DNA of 64,000 bases from Atrina japonica. Taxonomy: Eukaryota > Mollusca > Bivalvia > Pterioida > Pinnidae. Under the pieces are notes generated by a model that ran no database searches, was not told the DNA's origin, and saw nothing but the letters and a program-made list of their open reading frames with translations. The stretch is from NCBI GenBank assembly GCA_030159075.1, contig BROG01000798.1, forward strand, positions 1-64,000, read 5' to 3'. Numbering within the stretch: position 1 is the first letter of the stretch; each line of letters starts with the position of its first letter. Both the position numbers and the translations under genes were made by a program. Shown one piece after another: positions 47,477-59,195 of the stretch.

Positions 47477-48884
47477 CTAGATAAAAAGTTGTATATACTG
47501 TAAAACATTTTACAAAAGGTTGTGCGATAGTACTAATTTACATTTATTACAAGAAAGTATAATGTAAACACTACTTCACAAAACTGTTTTAGAATTATTG
47601 TTCTGTTTGGCTTCAATTTGATCCTAATAATTGTTTTTAACCACAACATGTCTCTAGATATTTTAAAATATCTTATTACTTTCTTCTGCTTCTGGTTTTG
47701 GTTACATATGATCTAATTTATATTTAAATACATTCCGAAAGTGAAAATCATTCAAAACAATAAAGTTTATCTTTTCTCATTAAGTCAAATTAACTTATTC
47801 AAATCAAGATTATCTGAGGAAATCCTAGTTTAACTGCGTCTATATTTATTTTTTCTCAGATGACCTATGTTTTTCTTCAGTGAATTCAAATTGCGAGTTA
47901 AACTTTCTTTATCACCATCTAAACGTAATATTTTTCAAATTAAAAAAAAAAAAACAAGCAACAGATACAAAACAGAACAAAACAAAAAAACCCTGAAAAA
48001 CAAAATAACAACAACAACAAAATAAAACAAAACAAAACAAAACAAAAAAAACAAAACAAAAAAAAACTGGATAAACAATAGGCTTAACTGCAAAAAACTA
48101 GGTTTTTACCGGAGAAAAATTAGGATTGATTCATCAAATGGGTGTAATTCTGGGATGTCCTTTTAATCTTGGGATATATTTTTACAATCGTTATACAAAA
48201 TATTAAAGGGAAATATGAAAATGACATATAAAAGTATTATGTAATTGCTTATCTTTCCCCTTATAGGATCGATTATATACCAACGCGTTCGATACAATTG
48301 ATGTTAGAGGTTACATTTCCTGAAATGGATGTTGTTTGTTTAGAATATTTGCACTCGGTTCAAACAATACAATGGACAAATTGTCTATCGATAGGTCCCA
48401 TCTTCCAAGTTTTTGAAAAGCCATAATTTACATAGCTTATGTCGATGGTAATGACGCCAATGCCATTTTCTCACTATTGACTTTGTCCAAATGAATTATA
48501 AGAACCACGTGACTAGCCTTGAAACAATCACTTCATGATTTCCAGTGGACACGAAACAGGTACTTATTTTTTTTATATAAACATTCATTTTCAAAGAACA
48601 TAAAGATTTTAAATAGTATTTCTAATGCAACGAGTTTTGATACTTTGACACACACATATATAAAGTTTAGCGCTACCAATTGCCAAGTTACAAAATAGAT
48701 CAGCTGATGTTCAGGAAATACCATACTTATGGACCTCTGAAGTTTTATTCCACAGTGCTCTTTTTATATGTTTCGCTTTACTAAATTATTTCTAAATTTG
48801 ATAGTACTAAGTATTTTCATTTATTTATCTTATATCAACATACATAAACTGTGAGTTGCCGTTGTACTGTTTTGTCCCATTTCT
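47477..48884. other. Upstream region of the IgGFc-binding-domain gene
   Basis: Contains the A-rich tract and no recognised exon. A non-coding first exon is expected somewhere upstream because an acceptor precedes the ATG. Confidence 0.4.
47941..48066. repeat. A-rich AAAAC-type low-complexity tract
   Basis: AAAACAAAAC and AACAAC repeats. Confidence 0.85.
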
Positions 48885-49010
48885 TGATATCAATAATTCA
48901 ATTTTTTGTATCAAGGATTCGATTTTTATAACAAATATTTTGATTTTTTAACTATTGATATCAACAAATCGACTACTTGGTATCAAAAATAAATTTCTGA
49001 TATCACATTT
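48885..49010. repeat. GATATC-rich palindromic repeat block near a splice acceptor
   Basis: Degenerate ~22-bp units of TTGATATCAANAATTCGATTTTT type. They end about 125 bp before the signal-peptide exon of the IgGFc-binding-domain gene. Confidence 0.6.
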
Positions 49011-49137
49011 TTGTTATATAAAAAAGGCCACTTGATTTTAAAAAAATATATATAAATCATTCAGTTTCTTTGACATGAGAAAAAAATAATTAACTATATG
49101 TCATTTAGTTATTTGCCTTTATCTTTATTCACAGAGG

Positions 49138-49206
49138 ATGTTTATATATACCGCTGCCATATTTCTATTCTTTGCCTGGGACATTGCTCAGAGTTCAATA
49201 TACGAG
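49138..49206 (+). CDS. IgGFc-binding-domain gene, signal-peptide exon
   Basis: The 23-codon segment starts at ATG 49138 and ends TAC GAG|GTAAGT, a near-consensus donor in phase 0. Upstream TTTATCTTTATTCACAG|AGGATG is a good acceptor, so the transcribed exon probably begins at 49135 and the ATG lies 3 nt inside it. The product is a classic cleavable signal peptide. Confidence 0.82.
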
Positions 49207-51128
49207 GTAAGTATATATAAATGGTACCTTATCCATTAAATGGAATAGATGACATGTAATATACAATAATTAAGATTGAATCTCAGTTTACGTTTGTTTA
49301 GATGCTAAGTGGTTTAGAATAAAAAAATAAAAACAAAACAAAACAAAAACAAAAACATTATTTACAAAAAGTCAAAATAAATGCTCAAACGATTGTTTAT
49401 GTCATTAAGACTTCATCACTGCTGGTGGACCGTTTGAGAAACCCAGTTTGGTAATAATTCGTTTTCAAATGATTGATATAACATAACTGTTTGTATGTGC
49501 ATACGACACTGGACTTGATCTTATTGTCACAATTAAAAAATATATAAATAGTAGAATTTTTAGCCCTGTGTATATCTATTATTTGTTATTGTGCATCAAA
49601 GTAATTGGTAAAAACGAAATAATTTGTTTTGGCTAATGACCGTTTAAGGATGTTTAGGTTACGAATTTGGTGAACATTTGATAATCACAGACCTCTGGAA
49701 ATCCAGAGTTGAATCAGGTGCCATCCAAGAGTAAGCATCCCCTGTCGATTGGTTACATCCACCACATCGAACAGGTAATTTAGACATTACCACCTGTACG
49801 CAAACTTCAAAAATACTGTACAGTTGCTTATTCCAGAAGCGGTGTAAATCAGATGTGGATACTTAAAAATTCTAAACAGCTTTTAGAAAATTTGAAGGCA
49901 CACAATTTTTCTCGAATTCACAGTATCAAAACTTATGATTTCTCAACACTTTACACTACTCTTCCACATAAAAAATTAAAACAAAGACTTGTTTAGCATC
50001 ATAGACAACTGCTTTTTCACTAAAGGTGGTACCCGAAAATTTAAATATCTAGTGATTGGCTATCAGGATACTTATTTCGTCAAACACCACTCTGATTCTA
50101 CACATAAGTATACTGAAGTTGATATAAAAAAATTGCTGGAATTTCTAATAGACAATATATTTGTAATGTTCGGAGACGTGGTCTTTCAACAAACTGTCGG
50201 CATTCCCATGGGAACCAATTGTGCTCCTTTATTGGCCGACCTGTTCCTTTATTCATACGAAGCAGACTTCATTCAGAAACTGCTGAATCAAAAGAAGAAA
50301 AAGTTAGCGGTGTCCTTTAATTTGACATTTAGATATATCGACGATGTTTTGTCAATTAATAATGACAATTTTCATACATATGTCAATGCGATATATCCCA
50401 GCGAACTAGAAATTAAAGATACAACAGAATCAAGCACACACGCTTCATACTTAGACATTTTACTTAATATAAACACAGACGGGAAATTAGCAACGAAGCT
50501 ATACGATAAACGCGACGATTTCGGCTTTCCCATCGTAAATTTTCCACATTTAAGTAGTAATATCCCTCAGTCACCCGCATATGGAGATTATATTTCACAA
50601 ATGATCCAATATGCCAAGGCGTGCACAACATATGAAGATTTCATATACAGAGGTAAACTACTCACTGACAAATTATTGACACAGGGATATCGAAAACCTG
50701 GTTTAATGTCAACGTTCCGCAAGTTTTACGGTCGGTATAATAGTCTTGTTTGCGACTACTCTGTTTCACTAAGTGAAATGTTGAGTTGCCTTTTCGTTGG
50801 CGGTTGTTGAGACGTCTGTACCAATTGTGACGAGGATATACTCCTCACGTGTTTCATTGGACTTGACTGTGGACTCACGGGGGGTGTGACCGGTCGACAG
50901 GGGATGCTTACTCCTCCATGGCATCTGATCCCACCTCTTGGTTTCCAGAGGTCCGTGTTTGTCCATTTTACCGGATTTGTATCTATGTCCTGGACATCCT
51001 ATTGATTTATACTTTGGTATCTGAGATTTTTATATCTATAAACAGTGTATACTGTATGTGCCCCTTGCTTTTTGTCTACTTATAGAAAACAGAATATGAC
51101 GTTAGCACCTGGATATTTGAGAGAGAGA

Positions 51129-51210
<82 letters not shown>

Positions 51211-54200
51211 TTTAATATACTATCAGTGGATTGTTCCATTGATCGTTGAAGATTTGACCCCAGGCGAGTGTGATCGGTCAAAAAGAATAGTCACTGCAGT
51301 AGAGTGTCTATGTCTACTTTTACGATTATAAACTGTCCCTTGCTTCAGTCATTGGCGCCTATTTTACCTTAGTAGTGATGTTATGGACACATTCATTGTA
51401 TTTAAAAACAAAACATAAACAACAACAAAACAAACAAGAAGTAAGCGGGAATAAGATTCGTTCAGTCTTCACTTATTCATAAGTATATCTTTTTGCTCGA
51501 CTTATTTTAAACGTTGTCTTTGGATTACACAGTTTTAAAGCTATACTAATTTGGAGACGAATTTTAAGTTGTTTCAACAAAATTAAAAAGTTGTTTGTCC
51601 TATGAATGATTGTTTAAGACAAATTAAATGTAATCGATGAAACAAATCGTGTAATACAGTTTTTGTTTCTAGCCAATGAAATATCGAGTGTATATCATGT
51701 GTGTAGAAAGTACAGCATATACTAAAAAATTTCAAGATGACGGACCTCGAAGGTTATGCTTAAGGTTTTTTCGACATAATTGTTTACTTACGAACTCTGG
51801 CGAAATGAGCATTTGAAATCGCGAAAATATTATCTTGCGAATAAATTTAGAACTTGTGTATCGCGATAATAAAGTCACGCGAATATTTTTGGATTTACAG
51901 TACGGAAATATTTGGTAGCAATACGCTCCGTTACTGATATACCTGTGATTAATACGGAGATGAATAAAAAGGTTAAAAAATAACACAGCATGCATATGTA
52001 TCCAATTCATTTCCAAAATTACAGTTAGATTATACAATTGAGAGAGTATAGCATGATTGAATTGTTTTATTATTCCGAAACAAGCATTACTCCCAGAATG
52101 GTTACTTCAGACGATTGTATCAGGTTTTGTATATTCGCTTCTGCGAGCATGTAATATATCCTGTAATTATTCTTCATTTAACTCAGCGAACCCTGCCACG
52201 CCCACCGGGTAAAATGTTTTCAAATATTTTAAACATAATACCTAAGTTATAATGCTAAAGGTACGGAAGCCCTGGAGGGAGTTTTTAGTTATGAGTTAAT
52301 GGTTTATAAATTAGTTTTAACTTATTTGTTATCACTTATTTGTTATCAAAACGCGGCATTTCACATTAAGGAAGCGTGCTTCAAATGTTGTTCTGCCATT
52401 ATGGATAATCAAAGGCAAAAGGATGGATATGCCGTTTCATTTAGATCATAGTCAACTGATTAAATTTCGTCAACCTATTTACAAGAGTGACATTGTGTGT
52501 CTTATTCATAATGTCGGTATACATGTAATAAAACAACAACTTTCGATGAGATCATTATGGGGAACTCTATCTGTCTCCTCGACCTTGTAGTATCTGCGAT
52601 CTGACCTGTCAGGTCACATCAGGTCACATCGATTAACCAGGTCTCGGGTCCTCATTTCATCATGTTGACCTCAAAGTAATAAATGGCCACCCTATTGTTT
52701 GAAGTCATTTCTCACTTGGCTAAATGCGCGATTAGAAATTTTATATAAGAGTCAAAATATAAATGTTATACTTATTCATATGATATAAGGAAAACAATGG
52801 CATTAATAGCCAGTTAAAATCTGGAGACAATATAAGTCTCGGGTAAACTGGTTACCCAACATGGAACAAAATGGTCCACAGCAGGAGTACAGATGAATTA
52901 GTTAACAACAGCTAGGAATGAATATCGTATTTACTAGTATCAACTAATAAATCTTGTGTTTATTTACCTCTTGAACTGTCAATGTGACAACTTTCAACTA
53001 GACGTTATGACAAACATGATGCTTTGTATTGTCCGTTTCTGTGAAGTAATGCTATTCGATATTTTCATTAACAAGAGTTATTTCCCCTAATAGCATTTAT
53101 CGATTGTGATGTTATTTGTTTGTGTTTAAATTGAGAAAAGGAATCCATTGTGACGTCAGATGTCTTGTGCGAGAAACGACCTTGTTTTCTCATGTAAAAT
53201 ATGACATCACAACCGATATCTGACGACATGGGATATTACTCTGACTAACGAAAATACAGACACATGAGTGAAAGTGGGCCATCTATCAAAATACTGAAAT
53301 CACACTTTTATCATCAATTCACTATAGAGCTCAATGGAGAGAAAGATTTCTCCCATTTTTCACAGATTTTTCATTCACATTTACGGGGAGTGATTTCTTT
53401 GTCATCTCCCAGGGTATTGACAAGCTACACGCGTTATCAGAAATGTTTTTCTGGTATCATAAAGTCGAATTTCTGATATCAAGAATTCGTTTTGATATTA
53501 AAAATTCGATTTTTTTTATATCAAAAATTCAATTTTTTGATATCAGATAATTATTACATTGTATTTGATATATAATTTTTTTTCTGATATCAAAAAATGA
53601 TATCAAAAATTTCTGATATCAGAAACTCGATTTTTTGAAATCAAAATGAATTTCTAATATCAGTAAGTAGTGAACAAATAATAAAATGACACCCCATATT
53701 TCTAGGTTGTTTTTTACAGAGCTTCAAGTTGTGCATTATATAGTAATAAATGACGATACTCCAGATTTTGAATATACAAAAAAAAACATCTGTTTACGAG
53801 AAAACAAGAACACTGATGTATTAAACACCTTATTAGTGTAAATCGTGTACCTCTACACTGTAAAAACAGAGCTAGAAATAAAACTCCTGTTAAATTTGTA
53901 TAAACTTGGCCCCAGGGGAAGATAACCCAACGTTTTTCCCCAATTTGAAGCGGCTTTCTATGGGGACGCTTCCTGATAAGTTTTGTTGAAATTAGCTCAA
54001 AATATTTCTCTATGGAAAAAGTCATTTCAAGAAAATGTTTACAGACGGATGGACCCACAGCTGTCAATGATATAATGAAAAATTCAATGTATGTAATATT
54101 TTTATAACATCATGAAATTATTTATTATAATTTATTACTTACTTGTTATTTCTAAATTGTTATTTGTTATTACTTATTTGTTATTTCTGATTTGCTATTA

Positions 54201-54838
54201 TTGGTTATTACTTATTTGTAATTTGTTATTACCTACATATTATTACTTCAGTATTTGTCATTACAAATTTGTTATTACTTATTTGTTATTTGAATGTTAT
54301 GCACCACTAACACTATATTAAAAACATACATATAATTAACATAATATGATATGCTATTGTATATTGCTTGTATCATATGACATTGATGAGACGTATACGG
54401 AAGTCTCAAAATAAAATAAACTGAAATTGTAGTACATCTTGCCTTTAATTAATTGTAGTGGCCGAACAACATTTGAATGCCGCGTTTTGATAACAAATAA
54501 GTGATAACAAACAAGTAAAAACTAACTTATAAACCATAACTAATAAATTAAAACTCTCCAGGGCTTCCGTATAAAGGCAATCGTTTCTGTCAATTAGACT
54601 TTATCAGTTGAGCTGCAATTTTAAACAGATTGTCTAGAGGGAAAGTGCTATAATACAAGGCCAAATAATAAATCTAAATGTGTAGCCAAATCCGTCTATG
54701 AGGAACCACTGTAAAAGATGACTATCGTGGCTTTTGCTGAATTTAGAATTTAATTGATGTTATCAATGCAAATATTACTTTAGTATAAGATTATCAAACA
54801 AACGCATCCATTTACATACAATTTAGGGAATTAGTTAG

Positions 54839-54917
<79 letters not shown>

Positions 54918-56286
54918 ATAGAACATACTTATATTTATAAGAACTATGAATAAGTACTTCGTCAACAGATTAAAGTGTATCATGTTAATTCTAACGTTAT
55001 ATATACTGTTTTCTCTTTGCTTTTAGGCGTGCATTGACAATGTTGGCACTGAATTCACTCTGGTTTTTCCCGAGTCGAAAAATGAAGGATTTTCTCCGAT
55101 TCTGTACATGACCAGCATTTTTGATACACCATCTACTGTGCAGATAGTCGCCCCATTGTTGCCGGACACTATTGATATTTTTGTAACAGTTCAACACCTT
55201 TCCACAACAGTCGTAGAACTGAACGACACGCTGGGACTGAGTGGCAATGGCATCAAACAATCGGTTGTTGTAGTGCTTGCAAGTGCCAGCATTGTACTGT
55301 TCGCGTCAGATATACAGAATAGCACGGGTGATTCTTTTGTGGTTTATCCTGTTGATAGTTTAGGTACAACCTATGTCAGTGCGAACTACGCCTCTGTTGA
55401 TAGCGATCAGTCTGTGCTAGCATTTATCGCCATCTCAGAAGAAACAAATATAACGGTCACTCAAGCAGGACAAGTTTTCGATGTGGTATTGTATCCGTAT
55501 GAAGCTTATCAGATGAAAGGCTTTGACCTGACAGGAACAATACTAAACTCAAGTGCACCTATTGCAGTTTTTAGCGGTCATACATTTTTAAGGCCTACTT
55601 TAGGCAGTAGTTCCGCAGATCAGGCAGTAGAACAAATGATTCCGGTCAATTTGTGGTCGACTGAATACATCTTAGTACCCGGTCTAGATGACTCAGTATA
55701 TGATGAATATGCCCGCATCGTAACTTACTACCAGGATACTACAGTCTCCATTGAACACGAAAGCTATGGATATGCCATCAGACTTACAGAGCCTGGTTCC
55801 TATCACGATGTAAACATTTCCAGAACAGGTTATGTAAAAATAAATTCTGACAAACAGATTTCTGTCGCTCAGATATTTCCAAATAGTGGCACAGAACTTT
55901 ATGGTGATACCAGCTTATTGATGGCCCCCGCAGTAGATAATTTTAAAAACTCCTATGTATTCATTACGCCGACCCTCATTCATGTTTCTAAGACGTATCT
56001 TGTTTTGATTGCCGATACCAATGCAAAGAACGGTATCATATTTGACGGAGTTAAACTTGGATTAACATGGACAAACCTCACTGGCTCGCCCAATTATTTT
56101 TTTACCTTATTCGAAATAACGTTGGGAACCCATTCTGTTTACAGCGAAAATGCAGATGGAAAATTTGGAGGATTTCTGCGTGGGAATTGGAGATATACTG
56201 GCTACTCAACTCCAATCGGGAAGCATTTCTTACTGGATAAAGAGGTACATATAAAGGGTATGATAGCGAAAACGGTCGTTCCGTAA
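49138..56286 (+). CDS. Secreted IgGFc-binding-protein N-terminal-domain protein (whole gene, 2 coding exons)
   Basis: Exons 49138-49206 and 55027-56286 join in phase 0 to give 442 residues. Residues 1-18 form a signal peptide (hydrophobic core TAAIFLFFAW). The rest matches the IgGFc-binding N-terminal domain: VGTEFTLVFPE near the start, the EQMIPVNLWSTEYILVPG block (compare the family's QLPPV-x-x-WG-x-E-F), and a VAQIFPNSG stretch. In vertebrates this domain is found in the mucin-associated FCGBP. In molluscs, stand-alone secreted versions are common and their ligand is not established. Only four Cys codons are visible outside repeats and there is no VWD or TIL domain, so it is a short domain-only form. 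The acceptor-like CACAG|AGG just before the ATG suggests a further 5' UTR exon. Confidence 0.85.
49683..49790 (-). mobile_element. Inverted 3' UTR fragment upstream of a Penelope-like copy
   Basis: Antisense block from CAGACCTCTGGAAATCCAGAG to GGTTACATCCACCACATCGAACAGG, immediately before the sense copy at 49797. Confidence 0.7.
49797..51040 (+). mobile_element. 5'-truncated Penelope-like copy with best-preserved RT C-terminus
   Basis: Begins in coding for LQKYCTVAYSRSGVNQ and has one frameshift at about 49990. A 273-codon open frame (49989-50810) then carries GIPMGTNCAP, RYIDDVLSINN and the full C-terminus, followed by the complete 3' UTR. The RT N-terminal half and the GIY-YIG domain are missing. 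It sits in the intron of the IgGFc-binding-domain gene, in gene orientation. Confidence 0.9.
50821..50860 (+). repeat. Conserved hairpin in the Penelope-like 3' UTR
   Basis: CCAAT pairs with ATTGG and, inside, GAGGA pairs with TCCTC. The block recurs in the copies at 3.5, 7.5, 38.2 and 50.8 kb, starting about 11 bp after the stop codon. It may be a structured RNA signal; no proven function. Confidence 0.4.
51119..51207. repeat. (GA)n microsatellite
   Basis: GA repeats in the intron of the IgGFc-binding-domain gene, about 80 bp after a Penelope-like 3' end. Confidence 0.96.
53440..53665. repeat. GATATC-rich palindromic repeat block inside the inverted-repeat element
   Basis: About ten units of TCTGATATCAAAAATTCGAT type, related to the block at 48.9 kb. 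Confidence 0.7.
54112..54305. repeat. TTATTTGTTATT-type degenerate repeat
   Basis: Many ACTTATTTGTTATT variants inside the right half of the inverted-repeat element, similar to a motif in its termini. Confidence 0.65.
54840..54915. repeat. (TA)n microsatellite
   Basis: Uninterrupted TA repeats 111 bp before the acceptor of the main IgGFc-binding exon. Confidence 0.97.
55027..56286 (+). CDS. IgGFc-binding-domain gene, main exon
   Basis: The acceptor TTTTCTCTTTGCTTTTAG precedes GCG TGC ATT GAC, which continues the frame of the signal-peptide exon. The exon encodes 419 residues, 27 more than if the first internal ATG were used, ending at TAA. It contains several N-glycosylation sequons (for example NST, NIT, NSS, NIS, NLT), as expected for a secreted protein. 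Base composition here is clearly less AT-rich than in the flanks, which supports a real exon. Confidence 0.88.
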   Translation, partial: ACIDNVGTEFTLVFPESKNEGFSPILYMTSIFDTPSTVQIVAPLLPDTIDIFVTVQHLSTTVVELNDTLGLSGNGIKQSVVVVLASASIVLFASDIQNSTGDSFVVYPVDSLGTTYVSANYASVDSDQSVLAFIAISEETNITVTQAGQVFDVVLYPYEAYQMKGFDLTGTILNSSAPIAVFSGHTFLRPTLGSSSADQAVEQMIPVNLWSTEYILVPGLDDSVYDEYARIVTYYQDTTVSIEHESYGYAIRLTEPGSYHDVNISRTGYVKINSDKQISVAQIFPNSGTELYGDTSLLMAPAVDNFKNSYVFITPTLIHVSKTYLVLIADTNAKNGIIFDGVKLGLTWTNLTGSPNYFFTLFEITLGTHSVYSENADGKFGGFLRGNWRYTGYSTPIGKHFLLDKEVHIKGMIAKTVVP

Positions 56287-56406
56287 AAGTACATTATATC
56301 ATCAAGGACCACATTTTGAAAAAAAACTTCTCATTTTATTTCAATACAAGAATTGGAAAAAATTTCGACCAAGTAGGTGTAAAATCTTACTCCGAAAATG
56401 TCAAAA

Positions 56407-56412
56407 AATAAA
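56407..56412 (+). terminator. Candidate poly(A) signal of the IgGFc-binding-domain gene
   Basis: AATAAA lies about 120 bp after the stop codon in a T/A-rich 3' region. Confidence 0.4.
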
Positions 56413-57806
56413 AAAATCTATTTATTATCAGAGAGAACTTTTATCCTTATAAGATAATTTTTCAGTAAGATATGACATTTTTCTGTAGTTAAAAATCAAT
56501 CAGCATAAACATTAATATTTGTTTTGTTTGGCTAATTTGAATATTGTATACAAGATACAGCAATATTTATATTAATTTGTATATTTAGTTTAATTCATCA
56601 GCTGATGAAGGTAAGTATGCATTGACCGTTGTTCCTTAGTAATATTTAAAAATGTTCGCCATCACCAGGTTACAACTTTTTTCAATATTTGGAGACCCTT
56701 TCTCCATTTCTTCCCTTTTCACTATGTGACTAAAAATATATTGTGTTGTCATTATAATATGTATAGTTTAGTTTTGCGCTCACTGATTTACTGGTTTAAT
56801 GTATAATTCTTTGTCTCCTGTTCTTTAATTTCTACATCCATCTGTGAGAGTTTTATCATACTTCCACGTGTTTCAGATTAATTGACTATAGCAAAATCCA
56901 TATAACCTAACAGGTTGGAGTAACCTGTCGGGATGGAGTCTTGTGAACCCTTTCTCGACCAAGACGACTTTACATTTTATGTAATTTAGCATAATGACAT
57001 TAGAATTACACCGGTAAGCGTAATCGTTCGGACTTGTCAATAAACCTACAAATATCCAGTGAGGAATAAACTTTTTTTTCTGAAGCTTGTCTAAACAGAA
57101 ACGAAAGTAGAATCACCCGCATGATAATCAAAAGATTACTCCGCCCCGTAAGGTTATGTGGATCGGACAAAACTATTGGTATTATCAATGGACGGGATGA
57201 TTTCAACCGGAGTGGTAAAATGCGGTTTTCCGACCCAAGGGTTTACAGAAATCTGGACCTCCAAACTCATACCACGAAGGCTGATATTTAAATGTCCAGT
57301 CAACACACCATGACTTGTTCCATAATTTTTCGTCCATATATCAGAAGACCGGAATCAGAATCACATTTTGTTGTCACTTCTAAACTTTCTGCCACGCGTA
57401 AGAATATATTTTGCAGATGTCAAAGTAAACAAAGCAATTTGATACTTCGTCTGTGGTAATTGTAGGTAATCTTGGATGCATCTAGATCATTTTCTTTTCA
57501 CGCCACAACCAAAACAATTCTATTATCACATGTATGTTCTAAATATGACTACGTTTGTATATGTGATATTGTCATAGCATATATATTCTGGTAAATGCAC
57601 CACAATTCATTAATTGTTTCTCGTAATACATGCCCTGTTCGAAACTCCTCTATCCATAGTGCGATCAATGGAAAGAAAAAAAAGAGTGTAATCTGTTTCC
57701 GGTACATTTCGTCGTCTGCTCGTTCGGTGTCACCAAAAATCATAATCTAAACTAAACATGGAGAAACGATTCTAAATTCTTTGGCAGGAAGTATATTAGA
57801 ATTAGA
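56413..57806. other. Intergenic between IgGFc-binding-domain and PAN-like genes
   Basis: No exon recognised; AT-rich. Confidence 0.4.
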
Positions 57807-59115
57807 ATGTTTAAATGTTGTTTTTGTTGTGTCTTGTTATGTGTTTTAATTTGTAATTTAGACATAATAAAAATGTTTTATATGGCTTATATCGGGAACT
57901 CCGGGCTGAGAAGGAGTGTGACATCAAAATGGTCATATGGTAATCCCTGTTTGTTTCTAGATTTTGATAAGAGATCAATGTTACCCAACATCAGCATACA
58001 ACTGATTCAAATCAACAGATCTGAAAATTACTTTCAAATATTTGAAGGGGGCAAATATGATGAATATTCACCTCATAAGCGGAAGAAAAAATAGTTTGAT
58101 CGTAGAAAAAGTTCACAGAACAGATATTGACTGCCCCTCTCTAAACGTTTGGAACAAGAAATCAATTGTCTGGGGTCTTTGTGATTAGACATTATGTTAA
58201 TAGATACCAGTGTCTGGAGATGTATTCCATCTGGTACAATTTAAATTTGATTCAATAATATTTGTTTGATACACTGGCCACGCCATTGTTGGATTTATTT
58301 GGCGACGATCATTATATATCTCAGGTACAATGAATTTGAGAAAAGACTCCAAAATTCCGTAAATTAAATGTTAACGTCCAGAACGATCAGCTGATTAGCT
58401 GGCGAAACTCCAATTCTATCTTTCTGGGGTTGCGTCTGTGTTCAATATACTCATACTTAAAACGTTTATTTCTTATTGTAGCTAACAAGGTGTTCTTCTG
58501 TTCCGCAGTAGATCATCTCGATCTATTGTAGACAACGAATGCTTTGTTGTTTGTTCCGTTCGTTTTATTCAAAGTTGAAACGTCAAACCCTTGTAGTAGT
58601 ATTTTATGTTCTTGCTTTCCATGAAATAAAAAAACAATGTCGTGCGATATATGCCATGTATGCATGTTTTGATGTGTGTACCGTCTCTTGCTTGCTAAAA
58701 TTATTCTGTAATTTGCAAAAACTGTTTTTATATGTTCCGTCTGTTCCAAAACAGAAAAAAATCGATGTATTGTTGTCGATGCATAATGTGAATTTTGTGT
58801 ATTCCAAATTAGAACTACAGGGGAAAACATTCTATATATCATTTCTATTGTTATCAATTATTCAAAATACAAAATTAGAACTACCAGGGCAAATGAATTA
58901 CTTTCTTTGCGATTTGATCAATTTCTTAATTAAATTTATGTTATTACCTGATAATTACTCTAATGTTCTCTTTCTTGGTATTTCATCAGTCAAATTTGCA
59001 AAAAAATGACTTGTTGTATTTTATCAATTATACCCAGTAACATTTTCATATACCAATTATCGCGCACGAGCATGTGTGTGAAAGGGGTTGTTGCGTGCGT
59101 ACCATATGTGTGTGT

Positions 59116-59195
<80 letters not shown>

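Larger units (their letters stand above)
52262..54571. mobile_element. Uncharacterised 2.3 kb element with ~120 bp terminal inverted repeats and 6-bp target duplication
   Basis: Ends are TACGGAAGCCCTGGAG and its reverse complement CTCCAGGGCTTCCGTA. The inverted similarity continues for about 120 bp through TTATTTGTTATCACTTATTT GTTATCAAAACGCGGCATT, with a ~22 bp indel. TAAAGG flanks both ends, inside an otherwise contiguous ~300 bp repeat. No transposase was recognised; the interior has GATATC-rich repeats and TTATTTG repeats. Likely a non-autonomous DNA transposon; superfamily unknown. Confidence 0.8.
52226..54798 (+). repeat. ~300 bp interspersed repeat split by the 2.3 kb inverted-repeat element
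   Basis: The left piece (52226-52261, AACATAATACCTAAGTTATAA) and right piece (54572-54798, CAATCGTTTCTGTCAATTAG...) are contiguous in other copies of the repeat. Confidence 0.75.
49207..55026 (+). other. Intron of the IgGFc-binding-domain gene (5.8 kb)
   Basis: Runs from donor GTAAGT to acceptor TGCTTTTAG. It contains a Penelope copy (49.7-51.0 kb), a (GA)n tract, the 2.3 kb inverted-repeat element nested in a ~300 bp repeat, and a (TA)n tract ending about 110 bp before the acceptor. Confidence 0.82.

Noticed and set aside
49989..50810. Host gene with reverse-transcriptase domain
   Set aside because: It is one of many 5'-truncated copies with the same 3' UTR, so a retroelement fragment.
53714..54067. 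117-residue minus-strand frame as a transposase or host gene
   Set aside because: No catalytic motif or family match; it lies within the inverted-repeat element and resembles a generic mollusc repeat.
58539..59009. 156-residue plus-strand frame
   Set aside because: Composition-driven, AT-rich, no domain, and it lacks splice-site support.
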